From NCBI GenBank assembly GCA_000717735.1, contig JOBE01000001.1, forward strand, positions 240,112 to 304,111: a stretch of DNA of 64,000 bases. The letters run 5' to 3'. Positions 1 to 8,904 of the stretch are shown one piece after another (within the stretch, counting starts at the first letter, position 1; each line of letters starts with the position of its first letter). The position numbers and the translations under genes were made by a program. The stretch is from Streptomyces griseoluteus. Its GTDB lineage: Bacteria; Actinomycetota; Actinomycetes; Streptomycetales; Streptomycetaceae. A model generated the notes under the pieces. The model saw nothing but the letters and a program-made list of their open reading frames with translations. It did no database searches and was not told where the DNA came from.

Positions 1-393
1 GATCGCCTCCAGCACCGCGGTCTGCAGCGCCCCGGTGGAGGCCAGTACCTCCAGGGCGTGGTGCACCCCGGCGAGCGCGGCCTCGCCCCGGCGGGTCAGC
101 GAGTAGTGCAGGTTGCGCCGCTCGTACTCCTCGGCCGTGCGGTAGTTCTGGGCGTGGTTGTGGACCACGTCGAGGAGTTCCCACTTCACCAGCCGTTTCA
201 GCGTCTCGTGCAGTTCCTCGTCCTCGAGGTCCGAGACCCAGCCCACCGCACGCAGCCGCTCCCGTACGCCGTCGAGCCCGAGCTCGGTCTCCAGGTGCTC
301 GCCGGCCACCCCGAAGGCCTCGAGCACGGCCCCGTTCAGGTCGGCCGTCTCCCCCGTGGTGAACCGGAACATCTCCGGCGGAACCCTGCGCAT
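1..393 (-). CDS. DUF2397/TIGR02677 family protein, 5' part (Wadjet-type cassette)
   Basis: Only the first 131 codons are in the window; the gene runs off the left edge. The ATG at 393 is preceded by a purine-rich GGAGGAGGGG box at 403-412. The N-terminus begins MRRVPPEMFRFTTGETADL and later has a TAEEYERRNLHYSLTRRGE stretch. Both resemble the start and the winged-helix-like part of TIGR02677/DUF2397 proteins. That family is the first member of a four-gene cassette (TIGR02677-TIGR02680) with an SMC-like ATPase, regarded as a Wadjet-type anti-plasmid arrangement. The partner genes would lie to the left and cannot be seen, so the system assignment is inference. A strong hairpin at 467-500 separates it from the upstream operon on the same strand, so it probably has its own promoter in 394-466. 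Confidence 0.6.
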   Translation of the reverse strand, partial: MRRVPPEMFRFTTGETADLNGAVLEAFGVAGEHLETELGLDGVRERLRAVGWVSDLEDEELHETLKRLVKWELLDVVHNHAQNYRTAEEYERRNLHYSLTRRGEAALAGVHHALEVLASTGALQTAVLEAI

Positions 394-466
394 GCTGGTA
401 CGTCCCCTCCTCCACCGCCATCCCTGCGGCACTTCGGTCCCCACGGTAGGGGCCGCTATGGGTCTT

Positions 467-500
467 GAGGTCGGGTCCCGGAACTCCGGAACCCGACCTC
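467..500 (-). terminator. Intrinsic terminator of the drmA-drmB operon
   Basis: A 10-bp stem (GAGGTCGGGT with ACCCGACCTC) encloses a second inner stem (CCGGA with TCCGG). It sits exactly at the stop codon of the UvrD-like gene and before the DUF2397 gene. Confidence 0.65.
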
Positions 501-1608
501 ATCCTCGGGCCAGAATGCGGGGCGGGATGCCCTTCAGCAGCTCCGGTTCGCTGTCGCCCGCATAGGCGAAATGAAGTTCATGCCGAGCTCGAGTGGCCAT
601 CACGTAGTACGCCATGCGGAGGGACGCGGAGGTGGGGTCCACCGCTGCGTCCGCCTCCGAGTCCGGCACCACGACCGTGTCGAACTGAAGCCCCTTCGCA
701 CTGGACCGGTGAACGATGACAATGCCCGGACGCGACAGGTCGAGCGTCCGATACCGGCCTCCGGTCGCTTGCGACGCATACATCTGTGCCCGGAGTCGCG
801 GGGCTTTCCGTTCCAGCCGCGTGAGCAGTTCGAACTGCGCCTGAGTGGAGTGCACCACCACTCCGATGCTCCGGTCGGGCCGGCTCGCAACAAGACCAAG
901 CAGCAGATCGCTGACCGCCGCCAGGTTCGACAGTGCGTGCAGCCGGGGCAGGGGGCCTTCGCGGCCCGGTAGTTCGGGCGGCCGTGGGCCGGTGTGGAAC
1001 CGGGCCGCGAGTTCGGCCGTCTGCCGGGTGTTGCGGTGATTTCCGTGGAGATCATGGACGGCACATCGGCCCAGGCCTCCGGCGATCTCCGTGAGGGTGG
1101 AGTGGGAGGTGGTGAGCCGCTGGCACTCGTCGGCGAAGACCGTCGTACGACTGCCGAGAATCCGGCACAGTCGGTAGAAGGCGGGCGGCAGGTCCTGCCC
1201 TTCGTCCACCACCAGTGTCAGCGGCTTTGCAAGGTCGATGGGTTCGGCGAGCGCGGCCCGTTCATAGAAAGCCGGCCAGTCGTACCAGCCGTCGTCGCCG
1301 CGCGGGGCGTCCCCGCCGTACCACCCTGCGAGCCAGGAGTGGGCGGTCGCCACGGTGATGTCCGCACGATCGGAGCACAGCTCCGACACCAGCCGTGTCA
1401 ACGACTGCCGCAGAAGATTGGAGCGGGTCAGCAGCACTGCCGGGGTGCCGGTGAGAGCGAGCATCACGACACGCTGTGCGGCCAGCACGCTCTTCCCGCT
1501 GCCCGGGGGCCCGTCGACCACGTGATTGCCGTCGAACGGCAGCGCGTCGAGCAGTTCGCGCTGGGCAGGGGTGAGGTCGAGGTAGGTAAGTGTCATCGTC
1601 GGCGTCAT
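499..1608 (-). CDS. Small UvrD-like ATPase/helicase, last gene of the drmAB operon
   Basis: The product is 369 aa. The ATG at 1608 overlaps the drmB stop as ATGA, so translation is coupled; a longer reading frame upstream only overlaps drmB. A Walker A motif GPPGSGKS is near residue 34 and a UvrD-style Walker B, VVDEGQDLPP, near residue 137. Later come a helicase motif IV-like region and an RSSAKGLQFDTVVVPDSE segment typical of motif V of superfamily 1 helicases. The C-terminus has the usual motif VI-like MATRARHEL. It is much shorter than UvrD (about 700 aa) and lacks the large 1B/2B insertions. In classical DISARM this position holds DrmC, a phospholipase D-family protein. This gene may replace it, but no experimental role is known. 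A soluble cytoplasmic DNA-translocating or sensing ATPase is likely. Confidence 0.75.
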   Translation of the reverse strand: MTPTMTLTYLDLTPAQRELLDALPFDGNHVVDGPPGSGKSVLAAQRVVMLALTGTPAVLLTRSNLLRQSLTRLVSELCSDRADITVATAHSWLAGWYGGDAPRGDDGWYDWPAFYERAALAEPIDLAKPLTLVVDEGQDLPPAFYRLCRILGSRTTVFADECQRLTTSHSTLTEIAGGLGRCAVHDLHGNHRNTRQTAELAARFHTGPRPPELPGREGPLPRLHALSNLAAVSDLLLGLVASRPDRSIGVVVHSTQAQFELLTRLERKAPRLRAQMYASQATGGRYRTLDLSRPGIVIVHRSSAKGLQFDTVVVPDSEADAAVDPTSASLRMAYYVMATRARHELHFAYAGDSEPELLKGIPPRILARG

Positions 1609-3446
1609 TCCTGGGCGGCGGCGGCACGGGCCGCGGCCACAATCGGCTCGAAGAAGCCGGGTACACCACTTCCTCCGACGATCAAGGCCCGGTCCAACAG
1701 GGTGTTGCCGGTCTCGCAGCTGGTCTCCGGAAGCAGTGCGCAAGCATGGCAGGCGGCCCGGTTGAGGTTGCCGAAACCCTGCCCGGTGTGTTCCGAACAC
1801 AGGGGGTCCGCCGAGCACCATGCGGCGGCCTCGGCCATCCGTAGCAGTGTCTCCGCGAGCCGGGGCGGTTCACCCTGCTGGACGAGGCCTCCGAGGGTGC
1901 CCTCGGCGTCGCCCGCCGCGGTGTAGACAAGGATGCCGTACTGATCGTGCTCGGGCCGGGCGTAAACGCGCTCGCGCAAGCTGGCCGTGGTGTATCCGGA
2001 TTCGAACGACAGTTGGCGCACGAGGAGGTGGCCAAGGGTGTGCAGCAGCACGAAGCGCGGTGCAAGAGCCGGTCCGGTCAGCATCTGAAGGCGGTCGCTC
2101 TGGAAGGACCGGTCAAGATCCGCCCGGAGACCAGCCACCCGGGACCGGACGGCGTCCTGCCGCTCCCAGGCCGTCAGTGCGGCGGGGTCCAGGGTGAGCA
2201 GGATGCCTTCGCCGAGGACTTCGACGGCGGGCAGCCAGCGCAACCTGCGGGATGTGTCGGCCGGGACGATGGCAGCGTCCGGTGACACACGGCTGAAGCC
2301 GGACAGGGCACGCACCTCCCTGAGCCGGTCGGCAAGGACGACGCGGCCCATCCGTCGGTGCAGGCCGGCCCAGGGTTCCGTGGTCTCACCATCGAGGCCG
2401 AGTCCGGAGCCACGTACCGAGAAGTCGCGTGTCACCGGCGGTTCGGCGGCCGTCAGCGCTGCCCATTCCTCGCGGCGTAGATCCGTTCCGGCGGCGGACG
2501 CCGCCGGGACACCGGATGTGGGGTGGGCCGGCGTGCCCGTACCCGTCTCCTCGGAGAGGAGGGCGTCCAGCAGGACGTCATCTGCCCCCGTGTCCTCTTT
2601 GATCATCTCCCGAAGGATCTCCGCGCGGGGCGTTCCGGTGGCCTTGCACAGCGGCACCCAGTAGTCACTGTCGCGGACCCGGCCGACGAGTTCCTCTCCG
2701 CCCGCGGCCGGCAGGTCGGCCTCAGGGAGGGAGAGCGCCGAGTGGACCACCGGGTAGTACAGATTGCCCGCGGTGCGCTGCACGACCTGGACCGGCTTGG
2801 CGCAGTCAACGGCTTCGGAAACCCTCTGCCACGGGTTTCTTCCGGAGCACCGCATGCCATGCGTGCCGAGGATGTCCAACAGGTCCCGGCGCGCTCCACA
2901 GCCAGGTGCCACGCACGAGACGGACAGCGCCTCCAGGCCTGTGGCCCGCTCCGACACCCGGAACCGCAGTTGTTCACGCGAGCTGCAGGAGTGTCGCCGG
3001 GCGGCGTCGAGCCGGGCGTGTGCCCAGAACCACCAGTCGACGTCGCCCAGGTGTCCCGCGGCGCAGATCTGGACGAAACGCATAGGGGACAGCCTGCGCT
3101 TCGGCGAGCACGACGGGCAGCTCGGCGGCTCCCCCGGCTTCTCGTCGGCGATGCGCCAGCGCACCATGCGCCGGCAGGAGCCGCAGAACAGCCAGGCCGG
3201 GAAACGGATGTAGGGTGCGCCGGGCGCGTCCGCTCGGTCGAATCGATCGTTGAGTGTGGCGGGCGCCGCGAAGAACCCGCTCACGCCGAGTCGTGCGGCC
3301 AGGCGTGGGGAGGCCACGGCCTGGCGGATCCGCGGCCAGTCCCCGATGCCGGTCGCGACGAACGACTCGCCCTGGATGTCGAAGACCGCGCCGACTCCGA
3401 ACGGCAGCACGGTCTGGGCCTGACGGACTCGAAGCTTGCGGTTCAC
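1605..3446 (-). CDS. drmB: DISARM DrmB-like DUF1998 protein
   Basis: The product is 613 aa, the normal DrmB size. The GTG at 3446 overlaps the drmA stop as GTGA and gives the family-typical start VNRKLRVRQAQTVLPFGVGA; the frame stays open 10 codons upstream, inside drmA. Several zinc-type cysteine pairs are visible: CGSCRRMVRWR near residue 84, CPSC near 110, and ICAAGHLGDVDWW near 126. This is the DrmB 'arginine-phenylalanine then CxxGH' region. A DUF1998 core, HTLGHLLVRQLSFESGY, is near residue 468, and a C-terminal cysteine cluster (CSEH, CHACALLPETSCE) near 550-575. DrmB pairs with DrmA in DISARM, a phage-defence system in which DrmAB binds DNA. It lies between drmA and the UvrD-like gene, with coupled overlaps on both sides. 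Confidence 0.83.
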   Translation of the reverse strand: MNRKLRVRQAQTVLPFGVGAVFDIQGESFVATGIGDWPRIRQAVASPRLAARLGVSGFFAAPATLNDRFDRADAPGAPYIRFPAWLFCGSCRRMVRWRIADEKPGEPPSCPSCSPKRRLSPMRFVQICAAGHLGDVDWWFWAHARLDAARRHSCSSREQLRFRVSERATGLEALSVSCVAPGCGARRDLLDILGTHGMRCSGRNPWQRVSEAVDCAKPVQVVQRTAGNLYYPVVHSALSLPEADLPAAGGEELVGRVRDSDYWVPLCKATGTPRAEILREMIKEDTGADDVLLDALLSEETGTGTPAHPTSGVPAASAAGTDLRREEWAALTAAEPPVTRDFSVRGSGLGLDGETTEPWAGLHRRMGRVVLADRLREVRALSGFSRVSPDAAIVPADTSRRLRWLPAVEVLGEGILLTLDPAALTAWERQDAVRSRVAGLRADLDRSFQSDRLQMLTGPALAPRFVLLHTLGHLLVRQLSFESGYTTASLRERVYARPEHDQYGILVYTAAGDAEGTLGGLVQQGEPPRLAETLLRMAEAAAWCSADPLCSEHTGQGFGNLNRAACHACALLPETSCETGNTLLDRALIVGGSGVPGFFEPIVAAARAAAAQE

Positions 3447-6400
3447 TGGTCGGCTCCCTTGACCGTCACCTGGCACTCGCGGTCGACGTTGCGCATGGAG
3501 TGGAGGGTCTCCCAGAGCCCTCCGTGCTGTTCAAAGTTCTTCAAGAGGTTGTGCTGCCCCTTGCCCTGGCTGCGGTAGTACAGCTCCTTGCCTTCCTGCC
3601 TGGCGTTCCGAGCGGCTTCCTCCCACGCGGCGAGCAGCTCGGCCAGTTCGGTACGGACGGCGTGCGCGGCGCGCCGGTCGCTCGCACCGGACTTCCGTGC
3701 CAGCAGCTCGGCCAGCTCCCTGGCCTCACCGATCCGTTCCGGCAGCTCCCCTGCCTGGTTCTCGGCGCTCAGGCCGAGTCGATGCCGTACGAGAATGACG
3801 AGCGCGGCGTGCAGCGCGCGGCGGCGTGACGGAATGGACCAGGGTGTGACGCTGGTGGGTTCGACGTGCCGGTAGAGGGCGCGGTGGTAGGGGTCGAAGG
3901 CCTCGTAGTGCGAGCGGTCCCTGGGACGGGTCGCGTTGAAGAAGGTGACGACGAGCCCGGGCACACTGTGCCGGCCGACTCGGCTGGTGGCCTGGATGTA
4001 CTCGGCGGTTGTCTTGGGCTGCCCCTGCATCAGCATCAGCGCGAGCCGTTTGACGTCCACGCCGACCGACAGCATGTTGGTGCAGGGCAGGAAGGAAACG
4101 GCATCCGGGTGTGTCCAGGGCTTCTCGAGCCGGTCCAGCAGCACCGGTTGCTCGGCTCGGGCCAGGTTGCTGGTCAACTCCTGCACCTGGTGGTCGGCGA
4201 GTCCCCGGCCACCCGATCCGGCTGCCAGTCCTGCCAGTTGGGCCGGGATGTCGTCTGCGGCCGCCGTGACGGTGCGGCCGAGTTCCCGCAAGCTGTGGTG
4301 ATAGGCGACGAGGGTCCAGTAGGCGTCGCGGTGTTCTTCGGGCAATTCCCAGGCACCTTGGAGCATCGCGGCGGCGGTGGCGACCGCGGCCCGGCCGGCG
4401 GTGTGGCCCTGGGCCATGACGCCGAGGTAGAGGCGCCCGGGGCGCGAGGTGTCGGGTTCGGCGAAGTACGAGTGGCGGGCGTCAAGACCGGCCGGCGGGA
4501 ACAGCTGCACCTCGGAGCCGTACAGGGCGCGCACCTGCTCCCCGGACCGGCGGATCGTGGCCGTGGACGCGACTACTTTGGGGCCGGTCCCGTCGGCCGT
4601 GGCGCACAGGCCGAGGATGGCCGACTCGTACAGGCCCACGGTGGTGCCGAGCGGCCCGGTCAGCAGGTGGAGCTCGTCCTGGATGACGAGTGACGGCGGC
4701 AGGCTGCCGGTACCCGTCCCGAACAGGCGTCCGGCGCGGGGTTCCCAGGCGAGCCGGGCGAATTTGTCGACGGTGCCGAGCACGAAGGTCGGAGGCCTGT
4801 CGTAGAGCTGCTGGTCGACGACGGCGACGGGCAACTCGCCGTGGAAGGTGCACGCGTCACGGGGGCAGAAGAACGCGAAAGAGTCGGTGGCAGCCCGGAT
4901 GCCGTAGTCGGCGTGATCGGCCGAGCGGTGTGCCGGGAGGATGCGGGTTCCGCACCAGGGGCAGCGGTCGAGGATGAAGACGTCCTCGGGGCGGGCTGCG
5001 GAGCGGACGTCACGTGCGACTGTCACTGCGGCTTCGTACGAGTTGGGCGAGGTCGCCTCGCCGACCCACAGTCCGATCGAGAACGGTTCGTCGCCGTAGC
5101 GGCCGGGCTCGGCACGGCGCAGTGTCTCCAGGGCGCACACAGTGGTCGCGGCGCGCTGGAACTGCTGGGTGGTCAGCAGGCTGAGGGTGTAGCGGCTGAG
5201 TACGGCGGTGCCGCCGCCCTTCGGGTCGCGCCGCCGCAACACCATCACGAACACGGCGAGCAGCAGGTACGCCTCCGTCTTGCCACCACCGGTGGGGAAC
5301 CAGATGAGATCGGTCATGGACCGGTCGGGGTGGCGCGGGTCGGCGACGCCGTCCAGGGTCAGCAGGAAGAAGGCCAGCTGGAACGGACGCCACGTGGCAG
5401 CCGGGTCTGGCGCGGGCTCGATGTGTACGGGGTCGTGGCGGGAGCGCCGCTCGCCCGCCTGGTCGGGCGCGGAGTGCCGCATCTGCAAGGCCATGGCGAG
5501 GTTCGCGGCGCGGAACGCCTCCAGCAGTTCGGGGCGTGCGGGGTCGCAGAGCGTGCGCACTCCGGACTCCATACGAGTGACGACGGTGCCGATGCGTTCC
5601 AGCACCCGGTCGGCTGCCGGCCGACCCCAGTCGGGCACCTCGATGCCGCACTGATCCTCGTACCAGCGGCGGTAGTCGGCCGTGAAGTCCGTGAGCTCTC
5701 GCCGCACCTGCGCGACGGGCAGCTCGGGGTCGGCGAGGTGCAGCAGGTTGAGGACGGGGGCGTCGATGAGCCCGGCGGGCCGGGTCGCGGGTACCTCGGC
5801 CGTCGGCAGCACGACGGCGCGCAGTCCGGTCACCGCCTCGCCGTCACGCCGCTCCTCGACGGCGCAGCCGTGGCCGACCGCGTAGGTGCGGACATGGCGG
5901 TACTGAAGCCTCAGCTCCTGTTCCTCGGGGTCCCGGCTGGCGAGCCGGACGCTCGGATACCGCAGCACCCGCCCTTCGCGGGGCCGTACGCCGAGCTCGA
6001 CCTGAAAGAGCATGCGGTCCCACTGCGCGGCGCGTCCCAGCGCCGGTTCGATGCGGGCGCTGTTCACCAGGGCGATGGTGACCAGCTGCCCCGCGCCGAG
6101 GGGCCGACGGCGCAGCCGCAGCTCGGCTCGCCCGTCGAGAACGGACACCGCGTCCCGGTCGGGGCCGAGGTGGTGCGTCTCCGGCGGCAACGGGACGCGC
6201 TGCCAGCGGCGCCCCTCGTCTCCTTGGGCGCGCAAGGTGCGGTAGTGGGCACCGCCGCAATCGACCTCCACGGTGTCGGTGTCCGTATAGAAGCTGAGGC
6301 CGAGGGAGGAGGGCAGCCAGGCGTTGGACTCCGGCACCGGGTCATTCGCGGGGTCGGTGTCGGCGGCGGCTCCTTCGGTTCCGAGGCCGTCCATGTCCTC

Positions 6401-6562
6401 GGCGGCCAGCGTCAGCTGGCGTTGCAGGTCGGCGTCCTGGGGGTAGAGCGTGCCCATGAGGTACTGGCGATCGGGCGGCGAGTCGAGGGTCTCGTCCTCG
6501 CCGTGGACGGGGCCGACGAGCTGGCGGTTCAGGTAGTCGACGAGTTCTTGCCTCGGGTCCAT
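3443..6562 (-). CDS. drmA: DISARM helicase DrmA
   Basis: The product is 1039 aa, with ATG at 6562 behind a GAGG box. The N-terminus reads DYLNRQLVGPVHGEDETLDS and then a PPDRQYLMGTLYPQ segment characteristic of DrmA. The helicase core begins with a Walker A variant IWFPTGGGKTEAYL near residue 420. A DELH box (IQDELHLLTGPLG) is near 627 and motif VI, YIQATSRVGR, near 859. Four cysteines (CPWC, CPRDAC) between Walker A and the DELH box suggest a zinc-binding insert. In DISARM, DrmA acts with DrmB as an ATP-dependent DNA-binding complex. It is the second gene of a leftward operon, 66 nt after the sigma factor and overlapping drmB by 4 nt. The plus-strand ORF of 587 codons over its 5' half is an antisense shadow. 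Confidence 0.85.
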   Translation of the reverse strand: MDPRQELVDYLNRQLVGPVHGEDETLDSPPDRQYLMGTLYPQDADLQRQLTLAAEDMDGLGTEGAAADTDPANDPVPESNAWLPSSLGLSFYTDTDTVEVDCGGAHYRTLRAQGDEGRRWQRVPLPPETHHLGPDRDAVSVLDGRAELRLRRRPLGAGQLVTIALVNSARIEPALGRAAQWDRMLFQVELGVRPREGRVLRYPSVRLASRDPEEQELRLQYRHVRTYAVGHGCAVEERRDGEAVTGLRAVVLPTAEVPATRPAGLIDAPVLNLLHLADPELPVAQVRRELTDFTADYRRWYEDQCGIEVPDWGRPAADRVLERIGTVVTRMESGVRTLCDPARPELLEAFRAANLAMALQMRHSAPDQAGERRSRHDPVHIEPAPDPAATWRPFQLAFFLLTLDGVADPRHPDRSMTDLIWFPTGGGKTEAYLLLAVFVMVLRRRDPKGGGTAVLSRYTLSLLTTQQFQRAATTVCALETLRRAEPGRYGDEPFSIGLWVGEATSPNSYEAAVTVARDVRSAARPEDVFILDRCPWCGTRILPAHRSADHADYGIRAATDSFAFFCPRDACTFHGELPVAVVDQQLYDRPPTFVLGTVDKFARLAWEPRAGRLFGTGTGSLPPSLVIQDELHLLTGPLGTTVGLYESAILGLCATADGTGPKVVASTATIRRSGEQVRALYGSEVQLFPPAGLDARHSYFAEPDTSRPGRLYLGVMAQGHTAGRAAVATAAAMLQGAWELPEEHRDAYWTLVAYHHSLRELGRTVTAAADDIPAQLAGLAAGSGGRGLADHQVQELTSNLARAEQPVLLDRLEKPWTHPDAVSFLPCTNMLSVGVDVKRLALMLMQGQPKTTAEYIQATSRVGRHSVPGLVVTFFNATRPRDRSHYEAFDPYHRALYRHVEPTSVTPWSIPSRRRALHAALVILVRHRLGLSAENQAGELPERIGEARELAELLARKSGASDRRAAHAVRTELAELLAAWEEAARNARQEGKELYYRSQGKGQHNLLKNFEQHGGLWETLHSMRNVDRECQVTVKGADQ

Positions 6563-6628
6563 GGTGGTTCCTCGGGAGGAGTACGGCGGGGCGGGGCTTG
6601 GTGAAGGGGGTGTTGATGAGCCGTGGCG

Positions 6629-8722
6629 TCACCAGCCGCTCGGCGGTCGGCGTCCGGGGTCCCCTGCGAGGGCTTCGAGCTGTTTCTCCAGTTCCGCGAT
6701 CCGCAGGTGAGTGTCACGCTCGATGGCTTCGGTCTCGGCGATCCGCTGGGCTGCCCATCGTTCGACGGCCTCGACCTGGGCGGCCGCGTCGGCTTCCGTT
6801 GCCTGGAGCGCGGCCTCCCGCCGAGCGAGGGCGTACTCCGCCCCGCGTAACCGCTCCTCCAAGGCACTGATCCGGGCCACATAGGCGGCCAGGCGATCAT
6901 CGGCCTCCTGCCGCAGCGAGCGCTCCTGACAGCGCAGGGCCCGGTCAACACGCTTGAGCAGGATCGACTCCAGCTCATCGAGCTGCCGCTCGCGTTCCTC
7001 GTTCACTGCCGAGATTCGCTCCCGTCCACCCGGTTCACACGGCGCCTCGGATTCGTCCGGTGGCGCGCCGATCACGTCCTCGCCCGAGGGCGATTCCGCC
7101 GCCGGACCGAGGTCGGTCTCCTCGAAGAGCGACGACTGTGCCGGCACCGTCACCGCCTCCGGAACATGGGGTGTGCGCGGAGCGGGTACGACGGCGCTCG
7201 TCCGACGCCGGACGATCCGGCGGGCCGGGGCCTTGCGCCTGCGGGGTTTCGGGTCCGGCGGCTCAGCGTGCCCTGGGCCGAACCCGCTCTCCCGCAGCAT
7301 CTCGCGCAGCACTCCGAACGCCTTCTTCTCCAGCTGTCGGATGCGTTCGCGGGTGACGCCGAACTCCTTGCCGAGCTCGTCCAGCGTCGACGTCTCGCCG
7401 CCGTCGAACCCGGTACGGCGCAGCAGGATCCGTGCCTCCCGCTGCCCGAAGCGGGCAAGCAGCGACATCAGGTACGCGCGGTTCGCTGCCTCCATCGCCA
7501 GGTGTTCCGCAGAGGGGAGCGGGCGATCGAGCGCGACGAGGTCGCCCAGGTGCACGCCGTCTCCGATCACCCGGTCCAGCGATGTGGTCCGCCGGCTGAC
7601 CCGCCGGATCTCCTCCACACGGCTAACCGTCAGATCGCAGGCCACGGCGACGTCCGCGGCCCGCCACGGGCGCCCCTCCGCTTCCAGCTTCCGCTCTGCC
7701 GCGGCGACCTTTCTGATCTGCTCGTGGAGGTGCACTGGGATGCGGATGACCGCCCCCTTGTCCGCGATGGCCCGGCTGATCGACTGTCGAATCCACCAGG
7801 TGGCATACGTGGAGAACTTGTAGCCCCTGGCGGGGTCGAACCTCACCGCCGCTTTCATGACACCGATGGCTCCTTGCTGGAACAGGTCCTCGTAGTCGAG
7901 GCCCTGCCCGCCGTGGCGCTGAGCGATGCTGTGCGCGAGACCCTGGTTGTGGACGACGAGGCAGTCGCGCGCCCTGACGCGGATGCCGGTGGTCGGCAAC
8001 GCGGCGATCTCCTCGTCGGTGGGCCGTTCCCCGATCCGCTCTGCCCCACCCCGCACCAGGACGGCGAGACCTACCTCCTCCTCCGCGGTGAGCCTGCGCT
8101 TCTCGGGGCGCCGGTTGAAACGGTCCTCGTTCAGGACCGCGTGGGCCGCCTGAACCGCACGTGCGACGTCGACCGGAGTTGACGTAGTTCCGTCGGGGAC
8201 CGAGTCGAATTCCTCCCATTCGACAAGTTCAGGTTCGAGCTCGGACTCGTACTCGGTCTCGGATTCCAGGAACGGGACCACCGCCGAGGCCGGCGTCGCG
8301 ATCCGGGTCGATCCAGCCACGCTCAGGAGCTCGCACGTCTCGGCCGGCGTCAGTCCGGCGAGGCGGGCCACACCTTCCACGGTCTCCGCGCGCACCCGGC
8401 CCCGCTCGTCCGCGTATCTGCCGAGCAGGGCATGGGCGGCGCTGATCCGACCTGTCGGCACTGCGTGTGCAACCTTTTCCGAGTCGTGCTTGTCGTGGTC
8501 GGTATGCTCCGCTTCCCGTCGGACGTGCAACCCCAGGAGCGCCAGCTCGTCCTGCAGGCGCTTCTGCTCGACCTGTGTCAGACCAAGGTTTTCGACGTGG
8601 TCGCGGAAGACGCTTTCGGAGAGGACCCCGCCTACGGCCGCGGCTCCGAGTTCGGCGTAGAGCGCGCGAAGCGCGTTCCGGAGTCCGGTCGCATCCTGTT
8701 CGCGTCGAGCTGCTTCCCCCAC
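6629..8722 (-). CDS. Sigma-70 factor with long N- and C-terminal extensions, defence-island type
   Basis: The product is about 697 aa, far longer than stress sigma factors and longer than most group 2 factors. Region 2 (YEDLFQQGAIGVMKAAVRFD, then KFSTYATWWIRQSIS) lies near residues 274-318. Region 3 begins IRIPVHLHEQIRKV, and region 4 carries an intact helix-turn-helix, LGKEFGVTRERIRQLEKKAF, near 445-470. The first 230 residues are acidic and could include a region 1.1-like autoinhibitory part. Residues 570-694 are strongly coiled-coil (heptads of L, E, R, A). The GTG at 8722 is preferred because GGGGAGG lies 5 nt upstream; GTG at 8728 is in frame but abuts that box. It is the first gene of the drmA-drmB-UvrD operon. 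What it does there (self-activation, phage-promoter capture or alarm transcription) is unknown. Confidence 0.8.
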   Translation of the reverse strand: MGEAARREQDATGLRNALRALYAELGAAAVGGVLSESVFRDHVENLGLTQVEQKRLQDELALLGLHVRREAEHTDHDKHDSEKVAHAVPTGRISAAHALLGRYADERGRVRAETVEGVARLAGLTPAETCELLSVAGSTRIATPASAVVPFLESETEYESELEPELVEWEEFDSVPDGTTSTPVDVARAVQAAHAVLNEDRFNRRPEKRRLTAEEEVGLAVLVRGGAERIGERPTDEEIAALPTTGIRVRARDCLVVHNQGLAHSIAQRHGGQGLDYEDLFQQGAIGVMKAAVRFDPARGYKFSTYATWWIRQSISRAIADKGAVIRIPVHLHEQIRKVAAAERKLEAEGRPWRAADVAVACDLTVSRVEEIRRVSRRTTSLDRVIGDGVHLGDLVALDRPLPSAEHLAMEAANRAYLMSLLARFGQREARILLRRTGFDGGETSTLDELGKEFGVTRERIRQLEKKAFGVLREMLRESGFGPGHAEPPDPKPRRRKAPARRIVRRRTSAVVPAPRTPHVPEAVTVPAQSSLFEETDLGPAAESPSGEDVIGAPPDESEAPCEPGGRERISAVNEERERQLDELESILLKRVDRALRCQERSLRQEADDRLAAYVARISALEERLRGAEYALARREAALQATEADAAAQVEAVERWAAQRIAETEAIERDTHLRIAELEKQLEALAGDPGRRPPSGW

Positions 8723-8749
8723 GGCCACCTCCCCGCCCGTTGCGAAACG

Positions 8750-8779
8750 ACCCTAGGGCCAGCACGTTGACAATGTCAA
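8750..8779 (-). promoter_or_regulatory. Putative promoter of the sigma-drmAB operon
   Basis: On the minus strand, TTGACA (8779-8774) and TAGGGT (8755-8750) are separated by 18 nt. This fits the streptomycete vegetative pattern (TTGACN, TAGNNT). It would start transcription about 20 nt before the GTG at 8722. The -35 box is inside the palindrome at 8765-8781. Confidence 0.5.
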
Positions 8780-8781
8780 CG
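8765..8781. promoter_or_regulatory. 17-bp perfect palindrome between the two divergent defence operons (candidate operator)
   Basis: The sequence CGTTGACAATGTCAACG has 8-bp arms around a single central base. Each strand contains TTGACA, so a protein bound here would cover the -35 region of both divergent operons. No protein in the window is known to bind it. Confidence 0.55.
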
Positions 8782-8904
8782 CGTACATGGTTGAAGCGAG
8801 GAGGGTTTGATGTGTACTTTCCCGGAAGGTGGAGACAAGTACGGGGGCATGCCTTGCCTCTGCGACCATGACAGTGGGGCATCATGCGAGAGAGAGGGGC
8901 GGCA

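Noticed and set aside
1609..1821. Upstream extension of the UvrD-like gene
   Set aside because: It would overlap drmB by 200 nt; the ATG at 1608 gives the standard ATGA overlap and puts Walker A at the expected place.
4841..6604. Plus-strand ORF of 587 codons opposite drmA
   Set aside because: Low-complexity Gly/Val/Arg composition, and drmA has all helicase motifs.
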